Assembly (NCBI GenBank): GCA_016713035.1
Contig: JADJPW010000001.1
Span: 1,543,262 to 1,607,261, forward strand
Source of the DNA: Verrucomicrobiaceae bacterium
GTDB taxonomy: Bacteria; Verrucomicrobiota; Verrucomicrobiia; Verrucomicrobiales; Verrucomicrobiaceae
DNA length: 64,000 nt
Reading direction: 5' to 3'
Positions within the stretch are counted from its first letter, which is position 1. The number at the start of each line of letters is the position of its first letter. Positions 29,201 through 36,959 of the stretch are shown here, piece after piece. Made by a program: the position numbers and the translations under genes. The notes beneath the pieces are model-generated. The model saw only the letters and a program-made list of their open reading frames with translations. It was not told the origin of the DNA and did no database searches.

Positions 29201-29350
29201 ATAAGTCTCCACCGTGACGATGGGCGGCTCCACATCCGGGAACTCTCGTAGCGGCAGCCGCGTGTACGCGACGATGCCGAAGGCCACGAGGATGAGATTC
29301 ATCACCAAAGCCAGCACCGGACGACGCACCGAAGTATCAGACAGCCACAT
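26246..29350 (-). CDS. RND-family efflux transporter, inner-membrane pump (HAE1-type)
   Basis: 1034 residues, the normal length. The start MWLSDTSVRRPVLALVMNLILVAFGIVAY is the first membrane helix. Porter-domain motifs include REFPDVEPPIVTVET and MEEF/NRYNR segments. Helix 4 holds VLAIGLVVDDAIVVLENIHRR, with the paired aspartates of the proton relay. The late GLAAKNGILIVEFINQLRDEG is also diagnostic. It exports drugs or other hydrophobic compounds with proton influx. The usual membrane-fusion and outer-membrane partner genes are not visible upstream or downstream. It either uses partners encoded elsewhere or acts alone. Confidence 0.93.
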   Translation of the reverse strand: MWLSDTSVRRPVLALVMNLILVAFGIVAYTRLPLREFPDVEPPIVTVETYYRGAAASVVERRITQRLEDRISQVEAIENISSISTDGKSEITVEFTLGRDLDAAANDIREAISPILSTFPAEVEPPNVGKTELSAEVLMYLNLTSDHRGTLELTDYAERYLVDRFSRLEGVARVRINGGSRYALRVWLDREALVARGLTALDVEKALRSENVDPPAGTVQSLDRQFTVRLNRQYGSVEDFEKLVVFRGENGYQVRLGEVARISLGAEEARTVFKGNRVLMVSIGIIRQSRSNPLEVARAVRAEAEEIRKTLPPDLRLENSYDISQFIEESLHEVYRTLGIALVLVVVIIFLFLGSFRAVLIPTVAVPVSVFATCLVLQALGFSMNTLTLLAFVLAIGLVVDDAIVVLENIHRRIEEGEKPLVAAYKGTRQVAFAVVATTLVLMSVFVPVAFMPGDTGKMFAEFSVTLSIAVAFSGFVALTLSPMMASKILRGREGDGLIARLLDRVFGAVQRSYRWLLSLALHFPASSFPIVAGLTALCVWLLMSIPDEFMPREDRGSFFVTATSPPGTTYANTAETLDKLTDRLMYLVEDTKEATRVNSRAPRNFGSTADFNESIAVVTLQPFGQRRDGFSIMDEVRKKTADMTEGKVSVIMRQAILRGLNKPVEVVVSGPTFEELAQWRDLILAKGRQNPQLIGLDCDYRDTKPQLRIDIDQARAADLGVSSADIGLTLETMLGGRRATTFIHQGEEYDVVLEGGYADKRSPVDLNNLFVRSDRTKKLIPLSNLVKMEEFADSGTLNRYNRMRSITFDAELAPGYSLGEAVTYLEGLIRDTLPGSAVIGYKGNALKLKQNQGSIGLVFALALLIAFLVLAAQFESFVHPFTIMLTVPMAVGGALLGLKLMGMNQSIHSQIGLIMLIGLAAKNGILIVEFINQLRDEGVAFREAILSASEQRLRPIIMTALATVMGALPLMLGSGAGYETRRVVGVVIVFGVSIATLVTLVLVPMMYALLAKHTGSPHDASRRLDEAMEGTEP

Positions 29351-29598
29351 TCAGAGAAAAGGAGGAGGGGAGTCATTGAACGCAGCGAAAGGCTGGGTCA
29401 ATCGCTCACGCTGCGGTTTTTGGAGAAAGCCGCTGCGCTTCGCCCTTCTGAGCCGCCCCAGTGTGCGATACGTGCATCTCATCGTAACAAAGCCTGCGGA
29501 AAATAACGAGTAGCACCCCCTTAGGCTAACGGATAGGCTTCTAGGCCCCCTGTCTAGACGCTCGACATTTCTTCTTAGCCCTTCACAATCCTCCCGTT
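29351..29598. other. Intergenic region between divergent RND pump and receptor kinase
   Basis: About 250 bases. No gene was recognised. It likely carries the promoters of both flanking genes. No clear operator or repeat was seen. Confidence 0.3.
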
Positions 29599-32500
29599 AT
29601 GTCCTCCTCGTTCTCATCAAGCACACCTGGAAAACCCTGGCAGCCTCCTGCGCCGGAAGACCTTGCGCCGGAGCTGCCGCAGTATGAAATCCTGGGCCTG
29701 CTCGGACGGGGCGGCATGGGTGCGGTGTATCACGCCCGGCAGAAATCACTCAAGCGCGAGGTCGCCATCAAGCTGCTGCCACCGAGCATCGAAGACGCAG
29801 ACATGAGCTACGGCGAGCGCTTCAAGGCCGAGGCCCAGGTCATGGCGCGGCTGAATCATCCCGGCATCATCGCTGTGTATGACGCCGGGGAGACGCCCGG
29901 CGGGCTGCTCTACTTCGTCATGGAGTATGTACAGGGCACGGACGTGCATCAGATGATCGCCAGCTCTGGCAAGCTGCCGCCGCAGCACGCGCACGCCATC
30001 ACCGCCCATGTCTGTGATGCCCTAGCCTATGCGCATGCGAATGGCCTCATCCACCGCGACATCAAGCCCGCGAACATCATGGTCGATACGCAGGGCCGCG
30101 TGAAAGTGGCCGACTTCGGCCTGGCGAAGATGGCGAACGATGACCACGGCTTCACCAAGAGCAACATGGCTGTCGGCACGCCCGACTTCGTGGCTCCAGA
30201 GGCCCTCATCACCGGCATGCCCGTGGATGGCCGTGCTGACCTCTACGCCGTGGGCGTCATGCTTTACCAGATGCTCACCGGGCAGATCCCACGCGGTGCC
30301 TGGCATCCGGTCAGCGTCGTCGTCCCCGGCACAGACCGCCGCTTTGATGACATCATTGTCAAAGCCATGCAGTATGACCGCGAGGCACGTCACAGCAGCG
30401 CTTCGGAGCTGCGCCAGCACCTCGACACGCTTTTGATGCCCGCCGTGCCCGCGCCGGACCTTCAGCACTATTCCAGCGCCGGAATGGCCAAAAGTAGCCC
30501 TGTTGCTGTGCAACAGGAACCACCGCAGCCCCGCGCTCCAGCCCAGCCCACGAAAAAGCCCCTCCCCGTCGAATCAGGTGCCAAAAATTCAAAAACTGGC
30601 CTGTGGATCGGCCTCGGAGCCGCCGCCGCACTCGGTGTTGGCGCGTTCGTCATGCTCAGCGGCGGCAAAACGGCGAAGCAAAGTAGTCCGCCCGCTCCGT
30701 CGAGCGGAACGAGCACAGGCACCGTCCCAAAGCTGGCCCCCGAGCCACCGCCCAAGCCATTGATTTCTTCCCCGTCTTCCCCGCCTTCGACGGCTTCTGC
30801 GATAGCGAAGGCTCCCGCCCCTGTCTTTCCGCCCGGGAAATGGGTGAAGGTATTCTCAAACATGGAAGACTTTCCCGAAGGTCTGCGCAATTCGAAAAGC
30901 GGCGTAACTCTTGAAGACGGTTTCTTTTCAGCCTCACCTGCACGTGAGGTCAATGTAGGAATTCAATCCAAAGGTTCCCAATGGGGAATTCGGGGTATTC
31001 TTCGGCGCAACAAAGGCAACAGTAAGTCTTTAGGAGCACTACGCTTTGACGGTGAAACGCCGAATCTATGGGAAAGAATCACGATCCTGCCCCAGACTGG
31101 CATTCCACGAATCGAGCAATCGCTACCATCAGGGCAATTGAGTGTTGGATCAGAGTTGCCGGCCGCAGTCAATATTGATGCGGACAAAATGGTGAAGTTT
31201 GAGTTCGCGTCTTATGGCTCCCGATTGTTCGGACGAATTGATGACAGCCTATTGCCTGTGGTGAAAGCGCACGTGGCCAACCCAATGCCGGTTGTGTCAA
31301 TCAATCACTCCATTCGCGACATCGAAGTCATCAACCTCGATGGCATCCCGGAAGCCGAAGCGCTCAAAATCCTCGGCGTGGATGAGAAGGGCAATGATCT
31401 TCGCTCGCCTACGGTTGCCAGCACTCCTACTGCCACCCCACCCGTTTCAGAGACTAAGTCGCCCGTTACAAATCCGGGTGCCTTGCCGCCCGGTCAGTGG
31501 GTAAAGCTGTTCACGAAGCTTGAGGACCTGCCTGCGGACCTGCGACAGCCGGACAGCGGCGTGAAGTTTGAGGATGGGTGGATTGATTTGGCTGCCTCGG
31601 CCAAATGGCTCCGTTTTCCATCCGTCCTAACCGGCAACTACGCTGTGAAGGCCCGGTTTCGCCGCAAATCAAGTGCCCAAAACCAGATCGTAGTCCGTCG
31701 CCAAATAACCGGCGGCACTGGCATGTACATGCTGCGATATTTCCAAGGCATGATGAGTTGCCTCAGCCGGGATGCTGGCAAAAACCAGGAAACGAAACTC
31801 TTTGATATGCCAGTGAAAGACGGAGTTTCAGATGGTGGCGAGTATATCCTGGAATTTGGCGTGGTGGGTGGCAAGCTCATTGGGCGCTATGACACCCAAG
31901 TCGTAGGCTTTGCCCAAGACGCACTTTGCCCAGAAGGAGTTGCCCACATCCAAGGATCTGCGCCCATCCGCGACGTCGAAGTCATCAACCTCGACGGCCT
32001 CCCCGAAGCCGAAGCCCTCCGCATCCTCGGCGTCGATGAAAAAGGCAACGACCTCCGCGCCCTCGCTGCGAAGCAGGAGTTGCAGAGGGCCGAGCGGGCG
32101 AAGGAGGAGGATGCCATAGCCGCCATCCCGGAGCTGAAGGTGCTGCACGATCAGTTCGTGAAGCTTCAGGCCGAGCGCGTCACTGCTCCCTTCGAGGCCG
32201 ATGTGGCGAAGCTGAACAGCGGCTACCTCGGCGGCCTCGACCGCAAGATCGCCGACGAAAAGAAGGCCGGGCATCTCGATGGCGTCATCGCGCTGGAGGC
32301 CGAGAAGAAGCTCGTCCAAGGAGTGACGACTTCTACTCGTCAGCCCTCCGATACCCGGCTGCAGGATGCCGCCGCTCCTTGTCCGATCCCCGCCGAGGAT
32401 GATGCCACGCCCATCGAGACACTCAAAGCCCTCCGCCAGATCTACCGCACGGCCTACGCCAAGCTGGAAGAGATCCGGGCCAGCAATCTGAAGCTTCTGA

Positions 32501-33765
32501 CCACCCCCCTCTTTGTGCGACTGAAGAAACTTGAGGCTGACCTTACCAAGAAAAATAGCATTACAGATGCCCTCAAAGTCCAAGGTTATCGCAACGGCTT
32601 GAACATTGCAGAAAGCTCCCCAGCTCCAGCAGTGGTACCAACTAACTCAACCAGTGCACCAATGGCACAAGCCACTGATAAGACAGGTGCCGACCGACAA
32701 GCCGCCGAACTGGTGCTCAAACACGGAGGCGGGGTTACCATTGAACAGTCAGGCAAACGCACTGACATCAAAGGGATGGCTCAGATGCCAGTCAAGAACT
32801 TCGATCTGATTAAGATCACGTTGAATGCCGCGACTACTCCGAGTTTAAAGGCATTTGATGATGCTCAGATGAAGCTCCTGTCGGGCCTAGAAAAAATGGA
32901 GAGTCTGACTTTGCAAGATACCTTTCTGAGCACCTCTTTTCTAGATGTCTGCGCTTCCTGGCCTAAGTTCAAGGAACTAAAAGTTCATATCGACAATGGC
33001 ATGAGCCCAGAACCCGAGGGATGGGAAAAACTGGCATTGCTGACTAAATTGGAAACACTTGATATCAATACCCAAAAGACACTGTCGGCAAAGGCCCGGC
33101 AGATCATCATCTCGCATCCGCGTCTAACATCCATCGATATTGTTAAAGATTGTGATGATGCGTTCGTGCTGCAACTCAGCACCATGAAACAACTTCGAGG
33201 ATTAGGGATCTACATTGATCCCAAAATACTCAAAGCATCCAGCATTTCAGCGTTGGCCAAGTTGCCCAACTTGGAAAGACTGTTTCTACGCGGACCATCT
33301 GATGTGGCTGCCCGTTTGGAACTGGATCCCATTGATTTTACTGGATTTCGCAAACTCACAAGACTCGCAATACTCTACATGGTTCTCAGTCAGAATTTTG
33401 TGAAAAGCCTCGAGGGAGTACGTCCTTTGACGGACGAGTTAGTTTTAGAAGGATGTATTTTAGCCAATGACGCCGTTGTCAGGGCAGTGGGTTTAGTGGA
33501 ATGCGGGCAGCTTGCGCTTAGGGGCTGCACTTATCCTGAAAACTACCTGAGTGCCATGCATCCGAAGAGTGCAGTGGGTACGCTGGTCTTCGCACACCAA
33601 AAAGACGGAAAGGTCCTTAATGACCTGCTGCCGACGTTGGCTGGCATCAAGTCGCTCAACCGACTCATATTGCCGGAGAGAGGCAGGCTGGATGTACCCA
33701 TCGATCCCGTCAAACTCGCCGCCTTCCAGAAAGCGCGGCCAGATGTCCAGATTGTGGAACCTTAG
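29599..33765 (+). CDS. Receptor Ser/Thr protein kinase with duplicated sensor modules and LRR tail
   Basis: 1388 residues. The kinase domain starts near residue 29 with GRGGMGAVY (36-44), Lys58, HRDIKPANI (152-160) and DFG (172-174). A Pro/Ala linker and one membrane helix (TGLWIGLGAAAALGVGAFVM, about 332-352) follow. Outside are two related modules: PPGKWVKVF...EDFPEGLRNSKSGV (from about 411) and PPGQWVKLF...EDLPADLRQPDSGV (from about 630). They resemble DUF1080/lectin-like sheets and each ends in VINLDG(I/L)PEAEAL. A Lys/Glu-rich coiled coil (about 820-1010) and leucine-rich repeats (about 1060-1388) complete it. It probably senses an extracellular ligand; ligand and targets are unknown. 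Confidence 0.85.
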   Translation: MSSSFSSSTPGKPWQPPAPEDLAPELPQYEILGLLGRGGMGAVYHARQKSLKREVAIKLLPPSIEDADMSYGERFKAEAQVMARLNHPGIIAVYDAGETPGGLLYFVMEYVQGTDVHQMIASSGKLPPQHAHAITAHVCDALAYAHANGLIHRDIKPANIMVDTQGRVKVADFGLAKMANDDHGFTKSNMAVGTPDFVAPEALITGMPVDGRADLYAVGVMLYQMLTGQIPRGAWHPVSVVVPGTDRRFDDIIVKAMQYDREARHSSASELRQHLDTLLMPAVPAPDLQHYSSAGMAKSSPVAVQQEPPQPRAPAQPTKKPLPVESGAKNSKTGLWIGLGAAAALGVGAFVMLSGGKTAKQSSPPAPSSGTSTGTVPKLAPEPPPKPLISSPSSPPSTASAIAKAPAPVFPPGKWVKVFSNMEDFPEGLRNSKSGVTLEDGFFSASPAREVNVGIQSKGSQWGIRGILRRNKGNSKSLGALRFDGETPNLWERITILPQTGIPRIEQSLPSGQLSVGSELPAAVNIDADKMVKFEFASYGSRLFGRIDDSLLPVVKAHVANPMPVVSINHSIRDIEVINLDGIPEAEALKILGVDEKGNDLRSPTVASTPTATPPVSETKSPVTNPGALPPGQWVKLFTKLEDLPADLRQPDSGVKFEDGWIDLAASAKWLRFPSVLTGNYAVKARFRRKSSAQNQIVVRRQITGGTGMYMLRYFQGMMSCLSRDAGKNQETKLFDMPVKDGVSDGGEYILEFGVVGGKLIGRYDTQVVGFAQDALCPEGVAHIQGSAPIRDVEVINLDGLPEAEALRILGVDEKGNDLRALAAKQELQRAERAKEEDAIAAIPELKVLHDQFVKLQAERVTAPFEADVAKLNSGYLGGLDRKIADEKKAGHLDGVIALEAEKKLVQGVTTSTRQPSDTRLQDAAAPCPIPAEDDATPIETLKALRQIYRTAYAKLEEIRASNLKLLTTPLFVRLKKLEADLTKKNSITDALKVQGYRNGLNIAESSPAPAVVPTNSTSAPMAQATDKTGADRQAAELVLKHGGGVTIEQSGKRTDIKGMAQMPVKNFDLIKITLNAATTPSLKAFDDAQMKLLSGLEKMESLTLQDTFLSTSFLDVCASWPKFKELKVHIDNGMSPEPEGWEKLALLTKLETLDINTQKTLSAKARQIIISHPRLTSIDIVKDCDDAFVLQLSTMKQLRGLGIYIDPKILKASSISALAKLPNLERLFLRGPSDVAARLELDPIDFTGFRKLTRLAILYMVLSQNFVKSLEGVRPLTDELVLEGCILANDAVVRAVGLVECGQLALRGCTYPENYLSAMHPKSAVGTLVFAHQKDGKVLNDLLPTLAGIKSLNRLILPERGRLDVPIDPVKLAAFQKARPDVQIVEP

Positions 33766-33831
33766 TCTGCCGACCTCCAAGCATAGGCTGAGGTGGCGCA
33801 TTTAAACATCAAACTATTCAAAGTCCCTCCG

Positions 33832-35634
33832 ATGTCAGATTCACCAAAGCCACTCCCCGACCCCGATGCCACCCTTCCGGTGACGGGACCGGCGGTGCCC
33901 ACTCATCGTGAGGGAGTGCCTAGCATCCCCCTGCCGGAAGAGCTGGGGGCACTGCTGCCGCAAGGGGATTACATCGTCCTAAGCTTTCTCGGACAGGGAG
34001 GCATGGGGGCTGTTTACAAGGGCACTCAAGTGAGACTCCAGCGCCCGGTGGCCATCAAGATCATGAAGCGTGATCAGGGTAGGGACCACGGCTTTGAGGA
34101 GCGCTTTCGCCGGGAGGCGCTGGCCATGGCCAAGCTGAATCACCCCAACATCGTCAGCGTCATCGACTACGGGGAGGCAGGTCCCGATTACCTCTACATC
34201 GTCATGGAGCTGGTGGATGGAGCGGACCTCATGGAGGTGATCCGCACCAACCGCATGACGCAGGAGATGGCCCTGACGCTGCTACCGCAGATCTGTGATG
34301 CGCTCCAATTTGCCCATGACCACGGTATCGTGCACCGCGACATCAAGCCGAGTAACATTATGCTGACGCGGGAGGGGCGCATCAAGATGGCGGACTTTGG
34401 ATTGGCGAAACACTTTGACGTGAAGAATGGCTTTCAAACGCAGACGGGATCTGGCATGGGTACGCCCGATTATGCTGCGCCGGAGCAGTTCGACCCGAGT
34501 GCGGAGATCGACCACCGCGCGGACATCTATGCCCTCGGCGTGATGATCTACCAGATGATCACCGGCCAACTCCCGCGCGGCGTTTGGAAACCACCCTCAC
34601 AACGGGCTGATGTACACCCCCAGTGGGACGACATCGTGGGCCAGGCGATGCAAAGTAACCCCGAAGACCGTTATCAAAAGGCGAGTGAGGTCAAAAGCGC
34701 GGTGAGCGGGATCGCGCTGAGTAGCCGCGTCCGCAAGGACGTGGAGGCGGAGGACGAGAAAGGGGCCTACAGACCCGCAGGCCACACTCTTGCGAGTGGC
34801 GCTACGAGACCCCGAGCCGCGCTCGTCTTTGGCCTCGTGATGGGCGTTGCGATCATCGCGCTGGGGATGTTCTTTGGGCTCCGTAAACGGGATCAAAGCG
34901 GCCCGCTCAACCGGAGCGAAGCAAGTGTGGCCAAAGCTCTCGAACTCGCTGGAGGAACGGTGCTGCACCCGTTCGATAGCGCCCGTCAAGAAAGTCAGGT
35001 CCCGCCAAGCGGGCCACTCACCCGCATGGATGCTATCGCTGGATTGTTAAAATTGGGTGCGCTGATTAGAGTAAACAATCCACATCTATCTGGACAAACC
35101 CAAGTCATTTCCGAGATCTCTCAACTTCCAGCCCCATTCATCGTGAGTGAAATCGCACTCAGCGCTTTAAGAACGCATAGGCCAATATTGGATAGCGATT
35201 TTGAGCTGTTGGCCCTATTGCCTGAAGTCCATGTGCTTTCATTGGCACACCAGAAGGCATTTACCTCCAAAGGCATCGAACAACTCCGAGTCTTGAGGCA
35301 GATCAACAATATTCAATTTACGGGCACAAAGGTGAATGACTCCTGCCTGAAGATCATCACCGCCTTGCCTTCACTCTGTGTGCTTAATTTCGACAACACA
35401 ATGATTACGGATCAGGGGGTGGCTGAGCTCAATTCAAGACAGGACTACATCTCCCTGGACTTCACCAACTGTGACATCACGGATGCAGCGGCCAAAACGC
35501 TCGCATCGTTTAAGCGCCTCAAGCAACTGCGACTGGGTAGAACAAAGGTAACTGCAACCGCAATCCAAATGCTGCGTGCCGCACTCCCTGACTGCAACAT
35601 CTTCACCGTTGGTCAAGGTGCGGCCCTCGAATAA
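33832..35634 (+). CDS. Receptor Ser/Thr protein kinase with LRR tail
   Basis: About 600 residues from ATG at 33832 (MSDSPKPLPDPDATLPV); an in-frame ATG at 33793 adds 13 residues. Kinase motifs: GQGGMGAVYKG (about 54-64), AIKIMKR with Lys76, HRDIKPSN, DFG, and the APEQ activation-segment end. One membrane helix (AALVFGLVMGVAIIALGMFFG) is followed by an exported tail of leucine-rich repeats (LPEVHVLSL, LRQINNIQF, LPSLCVLNF, FKRLKQLRL). It starts 66 bases after the larger kinase, same strand, so it could share a transcript. Its stop codon abuts the first of three copies of a degenerate repeat. Confidence 0.88.
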   Translation: MSDSPKPLPDPDATLPVTGPAVPTHREGVPSIPLPEELGALLPQGDYIVLSFLGQGGMGAVYKGTQVRLQRPVAIKIMKRDQGRDHGFEERFRREALAMAKLNHPNIVSVIDYGEAGPDYLYIVMELVDGADLMEVIRTNRMTQEMALTLLPQICDALQFAHDHGIVHRDIKPSNIMLTREGRIKMADFGLAKHFDVKNGFQTQTGSGMGTPDYAAPEQFDPSAEIDHRADIYALGVMIYQMITGQLPRGVWKPPSQRADVHPQWDDIVGQAMQSNPEDRYQKASEVKSAVSGIALSSRVRKDVEAEDEKGAYRPAGHTLASGATRPRAALVFGLVMGVAIIALGMFFGLRKRDQSGPLNRSEASVAKALELAGGTVLHPFDSARQESQVPPSGPLTRMDAIAGLLKLGALIRVNNPHLSGQTQVISEISQLPAPFIVSEIALSALRTHRPILDSDFELLALLPEVHVLSLAHQKAFTSKGIEQLRVLRQINNIQFTGTKVNDSCLKIITALPSLCVLNFDNTMITDQGVAELNSRQDYISLDFTNCDITDAAAKTLASFKRLKQLRLGRTKVTATAIQMLRAALPDCNIFTVGQGAALE

Positions 35635-35789
35635 GTAGCCAGACTTAAGGTATGATTCATCATTGCAGACCATCACTCGTTACTTCTTGAGATGGCATTC
35701 CAGAAAGCCAACTCATCCCAGATCAAGCCGAAGCCCTGCGGAAGCTGATGCCAGACTGCAAGACCGCACTGATCAAGAGCTATGATTAA
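35634..35789 (+). repeat. Degenerate repeat copy 1 (LRR-gene 3' end remnant)
   Basis: Starts in the stop codon of the second kinase (AGTAGCCAGACTTAAGG) and ends at TAA. It aligns with 36118-36266 and 36694-36846. Its second half, read in plus frame, gives GIPESQLIPDQAEALRKLMPDCKTALIKSYD and a stop (shown in two pieces: GIPESQLIPDQAEAL, RKLMPDCKTALIKSYD). That looks like the last repeat of an LRR protein without its body. Confidence 0.75.
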
Positions 35790-35843
35790 GCCATGACCAA
35801 AGCCCGCTTGACCCCGATTCGGCCCCTCGTTAAACTCATCAGC

Positions 35844-36059
35844 ATGAGCCAATCCATCACCATTCGCATCCCCACCGGGCTTTCTGGCTGGCTGGAGGAA
35901 CAAGCCACACGCGAGGGAACGACCCCGCAGAGACTCGTGCGGGCAAAGCTGGAAGAAGAAAGAAAGCATACCTCCGCCGCCAAACCCTTCATGAAGCTGG
36001 CAGGTGCAGTCACAGGCCCACGCAATCTCAGTCAGCGCAAAGGCTTCTCCAAAGCATGA
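35844..36059 (+). CDS. Small antitoxin-like protein (ribbon-helix-helix type)
   Basis: About 71 residues from ATG at 35844 (MSQSITIRIPTGLSGWLEE); the frame is open from 35793. The N-terminal strand ITIRIP followed by a helix EEQATREGTTPQRLVRAKLEEE is the pattern of RHH/CopG-like antitoxins. Such antitoxins bind their own promoter and neutralise a toxin. Its stop overlaps the ATG of a PIN-like toxin start (ATGA), the usual antitoxin-toxin coupling, but the toxin is cut after 17 residues. Confidence 0.65.
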   Translation: MSQSITIRIPTGLSGWLEEQATREGTTPQRLVRAKLEEERKHTSAAKPFMKLAGAVTGPRNLSQRKGFSKA

Positions 36060-36109
36060 GAGGCATCGCTGACACGGGCTTTCTGGTCGCTTTCGCTAAC
36101 AGCAAGTAA
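36056..36109 (+). pseudogene. Truncated PIN-domain toxin (VapC-like) stump
   Basis: ATG at 36056 encodes MRGIADTGFLVAFANSK and stops. The segment IADTGFLVAFAN is the first strand of a PIN domain with its first catalytic Asp (DTGFLVA). The rest of the gene is missing, replaced by repeat copy 2. The preceding antitoxin gene overlaps by four bases, so this was once a toxin-antitoxin pair. The 54-base stump is too short to be active. Confidence 0.7.
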
Positions 36110-36117
36110 CCACAGCA

Positions 36118-36266
36118 AGTAACCAGGCTTAAAGTTGACTCATCGTTGCAGAACATGGCTCGTTACTCCTTGAGAAGGCATTCCTGAAAGCCAGATCACC
36201 CCAGATCAAGCCGAAGCGCTGCGCCAGCAGATGCCCACACGCGCCATCGCGCTGATCAAGCAGTAG
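36118..36266 (+). repeat. Degenerate repeat copy 2
   Basis: AGTAACCAGGCTTAAAGT start, about 150 bases, ending at TAG. The second half encodes GIPESQITPDQAEALRQQMP then IALIKQ and a stop. It sits directly behind the PIN stump, with CAGCAAGTAACCA occurring twice in tandem at the joint. Confidence 0.75.
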
Positions 36267-36423
36267 GATTGAGCATCGCCCGTAGGCGTAGCCGCCAGAC
36301 TGCGGAAGGCGGGCGTCTCCGGGCAGTGGATAGCTTTCCCAAACCCTCTCGTTCTGTAGAACGAGACTGCAAAGGCAAAGAAGAGGCGTTGACCAGCATC
36401 CATGAAAAAAGTATCATCCTCCC
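36267..36423. other. Non-coding spacer with a short palindrome
   Basis: Between repeat copy 2 and the next small gene. It includes a perfect hairpin at 36347-36366 (TCTCGTTCT, loop GT, AGAACGAGA). The palindrome could be an operator or a small stem. There is no U-run, so it is not a classical terminator. Confidence 0.4.
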
Positions 36424-36690
36424 ATGAGCATCACTGACATCACCCCTATCCCGTCCGAAATCGCCGCCGAGGCGGCGCAAGTGCCTGGAATCGGTATGCG
36501 TCTCATTTCATTTCTGCGGGCAGAGATCGCGCAAAACCAAAAGCGACTCCGCCGTCACAGCCTGGAGGCGCGTGAGCTGGTGCAGGAAGCCAAGGCTGAG
36601 GCTGAAAAGCTCAAAGCGGCTGGCATCACGCGCGTGGACGCCATGGAGAACTTCGAGAAGAACTACGCAGCCGTACTGAAACAGCTCTGA
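36424..36690 (+). CDS. Small hypothetical protein, helical
   Basis: 88 residues, starting MSITDITPIPSEIAAEAAQ. The rest is strongly helical and charged (RAEIAQNQKRLRRHSLEARELVQEAKAEAEKL is a likely coiled coil, broken here as RAEIAQNQKRLRRHSLEA and RELVQEAKAEAEKL). No family was recognised. It lies between repeat copies 2 and 3, like the antitoxin between copies 1 and 2, so it may be another small stress or toxin-antitoxin gene. This is inference from position only. Confidence 0.55.
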   Translation: MSITDITPIPSEIAAEAAQVPGIGMRLISFLRAEIAQNQKRLRRHSLEARELVQEAKAEAEKLKAAGITRVDAMENFEKNYAAVLKQL

Positions 36691-36693
36691 ATT

Positions 36694-36846
36694 AGTAACC
36701 AGACTTAAAGTTGACTCATCGTTGCAGACCATGGCTCGTTACCCCTTGAGGGGGCATTCCTGAAAGCCAGACCACACCAGATCAAGCCGCCGCCATGTCC
36801 CAGCAGATCCCGGCTACACCATTACGCTGATCAAGAGGTATGATTC
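36694..36846 (+). repeat. Degenerate repeat copy 3
   Basis: Starts four bases after the stop of the helical protein with AGTAACCAGACTTAAAGT. It is the most degraded copy in its second half (GIPESQTTPDQAAAM, then frame lost). A 9-bp inverted repeat, CGCTGATCA at 36825-36833 and TGATCAGCG at 36849-36857, closes it. Confidence 0.7.
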
Positions 36847-36959
36847 TGTGATCAGCGTCGCGTTAGCGTCTCATCAGCGGTTAGAATCCTTCGGAGGATA
36901 AGAAAGTAAGACACGAAAATTTGGCTTTGCTCCATATCTCGCCATTCTTGGTCACTGCC

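Noticed and set aside
26246..29350. Full tripartite RND efflux operon
   Set aside because: No membrane-fusion or outer-membrane gene lies beside the pump. The frames around 29400 carry no such motif.
35634..36846. Integron gene-cassette array with attC sites
   Set aside because: No RYYYAAC/GTTRRRY core pair or attC-like folding could be seen by eye, and no integrase is present. It is kept only as a repeat array.
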